From DASPXY01 sp038227745 (GTDB taxonomy: Bacteria > Planctomycetota > Planctomycetia > Gemmatales > Gemmataceae), in NCBI GenBank assembly GCA_038227745.1, contig JBBRPS010000166.1, forward strand, positions 1 through 14,920: 14,920 nucleotides of DNA, written 5' to 3'. Position 1 is the first letter of the stretch. Every line of letters begins with the position of its first letter. A model generated the notes under the pieces. The model was not told the DNA's origin. It saw only the letters and a list, made by a program, of their open reading frames with translations, and searched no databases. Of this stretch, positions 5,696 to 11,622 are shown one piece after another. The translations under genes and the position numbers were made by a program.

Positions 5696-7921
5696 TTATT
5701 CGCCCTTATCGGACAGCCTGTGTAACTCCAGCGCGGCCCGCCGGCGCATCCAGGCGAAGGTCCCGTCCGGGGCCACGTCGGCGAACAGGGCCGCCACCAG
5801 CGCCTCCGCATGCTCGACCTGGAGCCGCCCCGGCAGCCTGGTGCGCAGCAACTTCAAGTCGGGAGAATTGTCGAGGGCGTCGAGCTGCCGCAGCACGCCC
5901 TCCAGCGCGGTGCGGGCGGCCTTTGCCTTGCCGTTCTTCGCAAACGCTTCGGCCTGCAGGAGGCGCGCGTGCAGCGCGCGGCGCACGTCCGCGAAGAAGT
6001 AGTCGAGCAGTTCCCCCACCGCGTTGACGTCGCCGGCCCCCCCCAGGGCGAGCAACCGCGCCTTCACCGCGTTCGGCGTGGCCGGGTTATCGGATTGATG
6101 CTGGTACTGTCCCCAGCGCTCCTGAGCGTTGTTCCAGACGTCGTCGGCCTCGGCGTGCAGCCGCTGCTTCCCTTTCGCGGAAACCGCCCGCCCCAGCTGC
6201 GCCTGCCGCAGTTCCGCCTTCTCGTGCCAGCGCAGCGCCTGCAGGTAGACGACCTCCTTGCGCAGCGCCTCGCCCGCGGCGCGGAACGTCACGAAGCCGG
6301 GCAGGCCGCGCCGCAGTTTCTGCTGGTCGCGCTCCTCCTCGCCCAGCGTCAGCACGCCGAGGATATACGTGTCCTCGCTCCACAGCTCGTCGAGCGGCCT
6401 CTGCGCCTTCTCCTGCCGGAACTTCAGGAACGCCTGCTTCGCCCGCTCGCGCCACCGGGCGAGCTGGGCCACGAAGTCCGCCTCGTCGGGCTGGGCCGCG
6501 GCATAGGCGTCGAGCGCGGTCCGCAGGCGGACGAGCTGCTTCGAGGCCTCTTCGAGGCGGCCGCGCAGGATCTGCTCGCGCGGGGCCAGGACGTACTTTT
6601 CATAGAGGAGAAACACCCACTGGCGGATCCGGTTCTCGCCGGCCTCGCCGGGAAGGTCCTCGGGGATCTTCATCTCGCGCAGGGCCTGGTTCACCGGCGG
6701 CCAGGGGAGAAGGCTGACGCGATGGAGGCGGTACTGCCCGGCCTTATCGGTCCCCCCTTCTTCCGGCGGCAGGGACAGGCGCAGCACCCGCGTCGGGGTG
6801 CGCGGCGACGCCTCGCCGGGCCGGGCGCGCCGGTTCCAGATTTTCACCGGCTTGCCCTGGGCTTTCTCGAAGCGCTCCAGCAGCTCAGCCGGCCGCAGCG
6901 CCAGGGCGACGCGGTCGTGGGCGGCGAACACCTCTTCCTCAAGCCAGCGCATCCGGGCCGACAGGGACGACAGCGGCAACACGAGGGATACCTCGGCCTT
7001 GACGGCCTGCTCGGGAGTGACGTCGTACCGGGCCTTCGCGTCGAGGATCTCGCTGCCGCCGCGGAGCTGCGTCAGGGTCGCAATTCCCTTGCCACCGGGG
7101 CCGGACAGCGGCACCCCCAGCCGCGGGTCGAACAGGTAAATATCCTGACGGTCCGCGTGCGGCACCAGTGCGCCCGCGAGCCAGTAATGCTCCTCCCCCG
7201 CCTTCGCGCCGGGGCAGACGATCGTACACCCGTCGAGGCCCATCTGCCGGAGCAGGGCGAGAAAGATCAGCACCCGCTCGCGCCCCGTGCCCCGGCCCGC
7301 GCGCAGCGCGAACTCTGGGGGCTGCAGCTCGCCGGGCTTCTCGCGCAGCGCGACCTGGCGCATCACCCAGTCGAACCCGCGCTCCACCTGCCCCAGCCGC
7401 CCGCCCCCCTTGTCCGACTCGGCACGCGCGTCGCGCTCGCCCAGCTTGAGCGAGCGGACGGCGTCGCGCAGGAGGAAACCGTATTCCAGGTGGTGCGCGT
7501 CGAGCGGCGAGAATCGGTCGGCGCGGACCTCACGCACCTCGTCGTCCTCCAGGCCCAGCCGTCGCGTGAGCAGGATCTCCTGCAGCGCGCGCTCGTCCCG
7601 TTTGTCCACGTCCAGGCCGGGCGTGCCGCGCAGCAGGCGCTGGAGCGCGGGGCGGTCCTCGGCGGAAGGCTGGTAGCGCGCCAGCGTCTCGGGCTGCTCG
7701 GCGAGGAGACCGTTGAGGACGTCGAGGGCCTTGCGGTAGTCGGCGGCGGTGGTCGCGTGCCGCACCGCGTCGCGCGCCTGATCGAGCGGGTCTTCACGCT
7801 CCAGCGCCTTCTTGTCCTCGGGCGGCTTCATGGGGACTGCGCCGCGGCACCCCGGCAGGAGGACGAGGCCCAGGAGGAGCGAGAGAAGAAGCCTCGTGTG
7901 CCTCCGCTGCAGTATGCTCAT
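5696..7921 (-). CDS. Lipoprotein with degenerate transglutaminase-like domain
   Basis: 741 aa. The N-terminus has a basic region (RRHTR), hydrophobic core and lipobox LLPGC with C25, so it should be a lipid-anchored exported protein. Residues about 145-290 have the transglutaminase-like fold: GRGTGRERVLIFLALLRQMG (209-228), EEHYWLAGALV with H245, and DIYLFDPRLG with D265. The His and Asp of the usual Cys-His-Asp triad are in place, but the Cys position near 211-213 reads Gly-Thr-Gly, so catalysis by the normal mechanism is unlikely. The second half (about 430-740) is long, helical and charged and may form coiled-coil or tetratricopeptide-like hairpins. It starts 39 bases after kdsA, likely as the last gene of that transcript. 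There is no Shine-Dalgarno sequence. Known inactive transglutaminase-fold proteins act as scaffolds or binders; that role is inference. Confidence 0.88.
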   Translation of the reverse strand: MSILQRRHTRLLLSLLLGLVLLPGCRGAVPMKPPEDKKALEREDPLDQARDAVRHATTAADYRKALDVLNGLLAEQPETLARYQPSAEDRPALQRLLRGTPGLDVDKRDERALQEILLTRRLGLEDDEVREVRADRFSPLDAHHLEYGFLLRDAVRSLKLGERDARAESDKGGGRLGQVERGFDWVMRQVALREKPGELQPPEFALRAGRGTGRERVLIFLALLRQMGLDGCTIVCPGAKAGEEHYWLAGALVPHADRQDIYLFDPRLGVPLSGPGGKGIATLTQLRGGSEILDAKARYDVTPEQAVKAEVSLVLPLSSLSARMRWLEEEVFAAHDRVALALRPAELLERFEKAQGKPVKIWNRRARPGEASPRTPTRVLRLSLPPEEGGTDKAGQYRLHRVSLLPWPPVNQALREMKIPEDLPGEAGENRIRQWVFLLYEKYVLAPREQILRGRLEEASKQLVRLRTALDAYAAAQPDEADFVAQLARWRERAKQAFLKFRQEKAQRPLDELWSEDTYILGVLTLGEEERDQQKLRRGLPGFVTFRAAGEALRKEVVYLQALRWHEKAELRQAQLGRAVSAKGKQRLHAEADDVWNNAQERWGQYQHQSDNPATPNAVKARLLALGGAGDVNAVGELLDYFFADVRRALHARLLQAEAFAKNGKAKAARTALEGVLRQLDALDNSPDLKLLRTRLPGRLQVEHAEALVAALFADVAPDGTFAWMRRRAALELHRLSDKGE

Positions 7922-7960
7922 GCGATGACTCTTGCTGCGAGGGTTGTCCGCGGTCCGCCT

Positions 7961-8821
7961 TCAGTCCGCCAGGGCGGGCTCCTTCCGTCCGGGCGACTCT
8001 GCCAGCGCCTGGCGGAGGCGCAGACAGCACTCGACCAGCGCCGGCAGGTCCTCCAGGGCGACCATGTTGGGGCCGTCGCTGAGGGCCTCGTCGGGCCGCG
8101 GGTGCGTCTCGAGGAAGATGCCGTCACAGCCGCAGGCGACTGCCGCCCGCGCCAGCAACGGCACGAAGCGCCGCTCGCCGCCGGTGCGGTCGCCCAGGGC
8201 CGCTGGCTTCTGTACGCTGTGAGTCGCGTCGAAGATCACCGGACAGCCCAGTTCCTGCATCCACGGGATGGCGCGCATGTCGTTGACGAGCTGGCCGTAG
8301 CCGAACGTGCTGCCGCGCTCGGTCAGCAGCAGGCGACGGTTACCGACTTCCTCCATCTTCGTGACGACGTGGCGCATGTCCCAGGGGGCCATGAACTGGC
8401 CCTTCTTGACGTTGACCGCCTTGCCGGTGCGCCCCACCGCCTGGATCAGGTCGGTCTGGCGGGCGAGGAAAGCGGGCACCTGCAACAGGTCGCACACCTC
8501 GCTCACGGGCGCGGCCTGGTGCGTCTCGTGGACGTCGGTGGTGACCGGCAGACCGGTGCGGCGTTTGACGGCCTCCAGGGTGCGCAGCCCCTCCTCCAGG
8601 CCGGGGCCGCGGAACGACTTGCCGGAGGTGCGGTTGGCCTTGTCGAACGAGGCCTTGAAGACGAGCGGCAGGTCGAGGCGCTCGGCCAGCTCGCGCAGCT
8701 CGTCGGCGATCTGGAGCGTCAGGTCGTGCGATTCGATGACGCACGGCCCGGCGATCCAGACTAGCGGCCGGCCGGGGCCGCACACCACGGGGCCGATGCT
8801 CACTTCATGCGCCGCTGCCAT
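7961..8821 (-). CDS. kdsA: 3-deoxy-8-phosphooctulonate synthase (KDO-8-P synthase), metal-dependent type
   Basis: 286 aa, the usual family length. The enzyme condenses phosphoenolpyruvate with arabinose-5-phosphate to KDO-8-phosphate, the first committed step of the sugar linking lipid A to LPS core. Signatures in order: WIAGPCVIES (22-31), KASFDKANRTS (56-66), TDVHE (95-99), NVKKGQFMAPWDM (137-149), TERGSTFGYGQLVNDM (167-182), DATHSVQ (198-204) and ETHPRPDEALSDGPN (238-252). The putative metal ligands C27, H201, E238 and D249 have exactly the spacing of Aquifex KdsA (Cys11, His185, Glu222, Asp233), so this is the metal-dependent class rather than the E. coli-like Asn type. The frame is open further upstream, to 9022, but that part runs over the repeat and the next gene; the ATG at 8821 follows a GGGAGGGAG ribosome site five bases away and matches the family N-terminus. 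Neighbours suggest an envelope cluster. Confidence 0.97.
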   Translation of the reverse strand: MAAAHEVSIGPVVCGPGRPLVWIAGPCVIESHDLTLQIADELRELAERLDLPLVFKASFDKANRTSGKSFRGPGLEEGLRTLEAVKRRTGLPVTTDVHETHQAAPVSEVCDLLQVPAFLARQTDLIQAVGRTGKAVNVKKGQFMAPWDMRHVVTKMEEVGNRRLLLTERGSTFGYGQLVNDMRAIPWMQELGCPVIFDATHSVQKPAALGDRTGGERRFVPLLARAAVACGCDGIFLETHPRPDEALSDGPNMVALEDLPALVECCLRLRQALAESPGRKEPALAD

Positions 8822-8824
8822 GGT

Positions 8825-8833
8825 CTCCCTCCC
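8825..8833 (-). promoter_or_regulatory. Ribosome-binding site that fixes the kdsA start
   Basis: The minus strand reads GGGAGGGAG, then ACC, then the ATG at 8821. This is one of the strongest Shine-Dalgarno matches in the window and excludes the upstream in-frame ATG codons (to 9022) that cross the inverted repeat. Confidence 0.75.
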
Positions 8834-8838
8834 TTCGG

Positions 8839-8914
8839 GCGAACGGCCGGCGTAAGCCGGCTGGTCCTGCCGCAAGCGGGGTGCCGTACCAGCCGGCTTA
8901 CGCCGGCCGTTCGC
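8839..8914. repeat. Inverted pair of dispersed 27-bp hairpin repeats
   Basis: Bases 8839-8865 and 8888-8914 are perfect 27-bp inverted copies separated by 22 bases. Each arm contains GCCGGC-GTAA-GCCGGC, which by itself folds to a 6-bp stem with a GUAA tetraloop on the strand reading GTAA. Bases 8837-8868 are repeated exactly (32 of 32) at 14733-14764, and a truncated copy lies at 14782-14799. The repeat fills the gap between the pterin dehydratase gene and kdsA and encodes the accidental peptide PAYAGRSP. It could act as a transcript-processing or partial termination element between the two operon halves. Confidence 0.85.
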
Positions 8915-8934
8915 CGCTCCTCGGAGCAAACGCA

Positions 8935-9291
8935 TCACTTCTTCACGTCCACCGGCACCTGCTCGATCTTGGCCGCGACGATGAAATCGTTCTCGCTCAG
9001 GCCGCCGATCGCGTGCGTCCACAGCTCGACCGCGACGTCGCGGTACGCCGTCAGGTGCAGGTCGGGATGGTGCCCTTCCTCCTCCGCAAGCTGACCGATG
9101 CGGTTGAAGAAGTCAAGGCCGGCCACGAAGTTCTTCACGCGCCACTCCTTGCGGATGCGGCGCCCGTCCGCCGTCAACTGCCAGCCCGGCAGGCTGCTCA
9201 GGTAGTCGCGGACGCGGTCCGGCGGCAGCGGCGGGATGCCGCCCTCGCAGGGGGCGCAGTGCTTGCGCGTCAGCTCGGTCGCAGTGCTCAT
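8935..9291 (-). CDS. phhB: Pterin-4a-carbinolamine dehydratase (4a-hydroxytetrahydrobiopterin dehydratase)
   Basis: 118 aa, a normal length for the family. It dehydrates 4a-hydroxytetrahydropterin formed by aromatic amino acid hydroxylases, or a related pterin such as the molybdopterin precursor, back to the quinonoid form. The active-site pattern EEGHHPDLH (71-79) with H74 and H75 and the WTH at 91-93 (H93), then GGLSENDFIVAAKIE, is diagnostic. The N-terminal extension HCAPCEGGIPPL with C12 and C15 is common in bacterial members. The ATG is fixed by GAGGG seven bases before it, inside the end of the acyltransferase gene, whose stop lies two bases upstream: tight translational coupling. Biopterin use with a phospholipid enzyme is an odd pairing, since no aromatic amino acid hydroxylase is in the window. 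Symbol from family; paralogue identity not provable. Confidence 0.93.
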   Translation of the reverse strand: MSTATELTRKHCAPCEGGIPPLPPDRVRDYLSSLPGWQLTADGRRIRKEWRVKNFVAGLDFFNRIGQLAEEEGHHPDLHLTAYRDVAVELWTHAIGGLSENDFIVAAKIEQVPVDVKK

Positions 9292-9293
9292 GG

Positions 9294-10001
9294 TCAAGCC
9301 CTCGAAGAACGCGGTTGCAGAACCTCGACGCGCTCCATCAAGAGCGCGGTCACTTCTTCCAGCACCAGCCGCGTACGCGGCCGGTCGTAGTAGGCCGACA
9401 GGTCGATCGGCGGCCCGTAGATCACGCGCACGTGACCGGGGGGCGGCCACACCCACGACAGCAGCAGCTTCTCCGTCCGCGGGCCGCCGTGAATGTAGGC
9501 GGGGTAGACGGGCGCCCGCGTCCGCAGCGCCAGGAGTGCGGCGCCGTGCTTGCCCGACCGCAACCGCCCCCTGGCAACGCCGCTCAGGTTCCCTTCCGGG
9601 AAGATGCACAGCAGGTGCCCCTCCTGCAGCCGCCGCAGCGCTCGCAGGGCCGCCCCCGTGTCGCGGCCGTTGCGGACCACCGGCACACACGACAACGAGT
9701 CCAGCACCCAGCGGAGCGCGCGGTGAGCGTTGTAGTGCTCGCGCGACGTCAGGTAGCACGGCAGGCGGTTGAACCCCGACTGCAGGAACATCGGGTCGGC
9801 GCTGCACGTGTGGTTCGAGATCAGGATGGCCCGGCCCTGGCGCGGGACCGGGGCCATGCCGTTGCTCGTCCAGCGGTGCCACAGCTGCGCGTACGCCCGG
9901 CTCAGTGGCAGGCAGATAAAGTGAAGAAACGGCTGGCCCGACCGCCGCCAGCGGACCAGCAGCACCCCGATGAGCGCAGCCACGATCGTCAACTCCGCCA
10001 T
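9294..10001 (-). CDS. plsC: 1-acyl-sn-glycerol-3-phosphate acyltransferase family (PlsC-like) protein
   Basis: 235 aa with an N-terminal hydrophobic helix (residues 5-17) for membrane attachment. Two catalytic signatures of glycerolipid acyltransferases are visible: NHTCSAD (63-69, the HX4D motif with H64 and D69) and FPEGN (134-138), followed by VYPAYIHGG (165-173), the conserved V-P-x-hydrophobic block. It likely transfers an acyl chain to lysophosphatidic acid or a related acceptor on the cytoplasmic face. The closest assignment is PlsC, but related acyltransferases that act on other polar lipids or hopanoid/ornithine precursors cannot be excluded. Start ATG at 10001 preceded by GGAGG seven bases upstream; possible promoter at 10091-10118. 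Leads an apparent operon with phhB (2-base gap) and probably kdsA and the lipoprotein gene. Confidence 0.9.
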   Translation of the reverse strand: MAELTIVAALIGVLLVRWRRSGQPFLHFICLPLSRAYAQLWHRWTSNGMAPVPRQGRAILISNHTCSADPMFLQSGFNRLPCYLTSREHYNAHRALRWVLDSLSCVPVVRNGRDTGAALRALRRLQEGHLLCIFPEGNLSGVARGRLRSGKHGAALLALRTRAPVYPAYIHGGPRTEKLLLSWVWPPPGHVRVIYGPPIDLSAYYDRPRTRLVLEEVTALLMERVEVLQPRSSRA

Positions 10002-10090
10002 CCCAGCGCCTCCGCACTCCTCCCCGCTTCCCCGTCTCTCCTTCGCCGGCGCACGGGATCGGAGAAAACCGCACGCCTCACCCCCTTCAG

Positions 10091-10118
10091 CTTATCGGCT
10101 CGCCAGCGCAGTCGTCAA
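10091..10118 (-). promoter_or_regulatory. Possible promoter of the plsC-phhB-kdsA group
   Basis: Minus strand TTGACG (10113-10118, 5 of 6), 16-base spacer, GATAAG (10091-10096, 4 of 6). Transcription would start near 10085, about 84 bases before the plsC ATG. It lies in the 264-base divergent gap (10002-10265) between plsC and the plus-strand esterase; I see no equally good promoter for the esterase side and no other feature in the gap. Confidence 0.35.
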
Positions 10119-10265
10119 ATCCCGCAAGGTCGGGTGACGGATGTGCTGTCCGTGACGGGGCTGCGCGTTCTGCCGTTTAGCCGGGCGCCCCCGCTCTGCC
10201 GAAGAAGAGAGGGCGGCACGACCGCGTTCCTCCGCACAGACGGAACCGAGAGAAAGGGCAGACCC

Positions 10266-11387
10266 GTGAGAACAATCCGATGGCTGGGCGCCGCACTCCT
10301 CGTCGGGCTCGCCGTGGGCGACGCCGGGGCGGCCGGGTGGCGCAAGGACAACAACGACCTGGGCATCATCAACCGGCGGCTGCAGGGCAAAGTCGTCGAT
10401 CACACCGCCAACCACGGCGTGGACAACCGCATCTGGTCGCGCGCCCTCTACCAGCGCCGCGACCTCTACGTCTACCTGCCGCCGCACTTCGATCCCAACC
10501 AGCGCTATCCGCTCATGATCTGGCTGCACGGCTTCGCCGAGGACGAGCAGTCGTTTCTGCTCAACGTCGCTCCGATCCTCGACGAGGCGATCTGCTCGGG
10601 GAAACTGCCGCCGCTCATCGCCGTCGCCCCCGACGGCAGCCTGGCCGGCGAGCCGTGCGGCTGCTGCCCCGGCAGCTTCTTCCTGAACAGCAAGGCCGGC
10701 GACTTCGAGGACTTCGTCCTGCAGGACGTCTGGGACTTCGTCTGCCACAACTACCCCATCCGCTCGGAGCGCGGGGCCCACGTGCTGGCCGGCGTGTCGA
10801 TGGGCGGCTTCGCGGCGTACAACTACGCCATCAAGCACAAGGACGCCTTCGGCGTCGCCGTCGGCATCTTCCCGCCGCTGAACCTGCGCTGGACGGACAA
10901 GAAAGGCAACTACGGCGCCAACTTCGACCCGTGCGACTGGGGTTGGCGGACGACCCTCGACCACAGCCATGAGATCGTCGCCCGGTTCTACGGCGGCCTG
11001 ATCACGCTCAGTCTGCGACAGGTGATCGACCCGATCTTCGGCCGCAGTGAGGAAGCGCTGGTCGAGATCATGCGCGAGAACCCGATCGAGATGATGGACC
11101 GCTCCGGCCTGCGCAACGGCGAGCTGGAAATGTACGTGGCCTACGGCGGCCACGACGAGTTCAACATCGACGCGCAGGTGGAGAGTTTCCTGTACCTGGC
11201 GAAGTGCCGGGGGATCTGCGTGGGCGTCGGCTACGACCCGCACGGCCACCACAACGCGGCGACCGCCCAGCGACTGATCCCGGGCATCATCGAGTGGCTC
11301 GGGCCGCGGCTGGCGCCCTACGACTGCCGCCCGTGCGCGGCGGGCGGCTGCCCGCAGTGCTGCCCCACGGGGGCGTGCGGAAACTGA
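10266..11387 (+). CDS. Secreted esterase of the alpha/beta-hydrolase esterase-D/PHB-depolymerase type with Cys-rich tail
   Basis: 373 aa from a GTG start. The frame is open far upstream, but the GTG at 10266 has AAAGGG seven bases before it and opens on a signal peptide (VRTIRWLGAALLVGLAVGDA, cleavage near AGA-AGW at 20-25), so secretion is likely. The esterase fold shows LYVYLPPHFDP (67-77), the oxyanion segment MIWLHGF (84-90), nucleophile elbow GVSMGG with S178, acid D297 (GGHDEF) and histidine in DPHGHHN (324-330, H326 or H328). Fourteen cysteines is high: C131, C133, C134 in GEPCGCCPG, and six in a terminal block at 354, 357, 362, 365, 366, 371 (CRPCAAGGCPQCCPTGAC). These suggest disulfides or metal binding in the exported protein. 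It is monocistronic, followed by a palindrome, and divergent from plsC. Confidence 0.88.
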   Translation: MRTIRWLGAALLVGLAVGDAGAAGWRKDNNDLGIINRRLQGKVVDHTANHGVDNRIWSRALYQRRDLYVYLPPHFDPNQRYPLMIWLHGFAEDEQSFLLNVAPILDEAICSGKLPPLIAVAPDGSLAGEPCGCCPGSFFLNSKAGDFEDFVLQDVWDFVCHNYPIRSERGAHVLAGVSMGGFAAYNYAIKHKDAFGVAVGIFPPLNLRWTDKKGNYGANFDPCDWGWRTTLDHSHEIVARFYGGLITLSLRQVIDPIFGRSEEALVEIMRENPIEMMDRSGLRNGELEMYVAYGGHDEFNIDAQVESFLYLAKCRGICVGVGYDPHGHHNAATAQRLIPGIIEWLGPRLAPYDCRPCAAGGCPQCCPTGACGN

Positions 11388-11412
11388 CCAGGAAACAAGG
11401 AGAGGAACAGGA

Positions 11413-11440
11413 AAGCCCACGGGTGGCCACCCGTGGGCTT
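11413..11440. terminator. Perfect 28-bp palindrome, probable terminator or processing hairpin
   Basis: Bases 11413-11426 and 11427-11440 are perfect reverse complements (14 bp each, AAGCCCACGGGTGG as one arm). It starts 26 bases after the esterase stop, ahead of the leader of the histidine kinase gene. The stem is GC-rich; only a short TTGT follows on the plus strand, so it is a weak intrinsic terminator. GCCCACGGGTGGCC... palindromes are, as I recall, a recurrent extragenic repeat of planctomycetes. Confidence 0.65.
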
Positions 11441-11609
11441 GTCTCCCTTCGAGCCGTCGGCCGAAAAAGTGTGCCAAGTTGCTCTCCCTCCGGACGGGCG
11501 CTTCTGGTAGAGTCCCGCGGACTCGAAAGCGGCGTGCGAAGTTGCCGGGGAACGCGCCACGGGCGCGGCCGGGGCCCTGGACCGTGTACGCCTTCTCAGG
11601 GCCGCGGAC

Positions 11610-11616
11610 AAGGAGG
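11610..11616 (+). promoter_or_regulatory. Ribosome-binding site that fixes the GTG start of the histidine kinase
   Basis: AAGGAGG, the best Shine-Dalgarno match of the window, lies six bases before GTG at 11623. It rules out the 48 upstream in-frame codons, which are rich in Arg/Pro and do not look coding. Confidence 0.8.
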
Positions 11617-11622
11617 TCGGGC

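Noticed and set aside
5810..8764. 984-codon open frame on the plus strand
   Set aside because: It is antisense to the lipoprotein gene and kdsA, both firmly identified. Its translation is rich in Arg, Gln, Leu and His without any recognisable motif, as expected for the codon-complement frame of high-GC genes.
8839..8914. CRISPR array
   Set aside because: The repeats are inverted, only two per site, with no regular spacers and no cas genes.
8822..9022. Upstream ATG codons for kdsA giving a 353-aa protein
   Set aside because: The extension translates the inverted repeat and the antisense-free end of phhB in another frame; family length and the strong ribosome site favour 8821.
9315..10265. 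In-frame N-terminal extension of the esterase (317 codons)
   Set aside because: It is antisense to plsC, lacks protein-like composition, and would bury the clear signal peptide that starts at 10266.
11505..11513. Extended -10 box TGGTAGAGT as promoter of the histidine kinase
   Set aside because: Only 4 of 6 in the hexamer and no -35 at a proper distance (TTGCTC lies 23 bases upstream).
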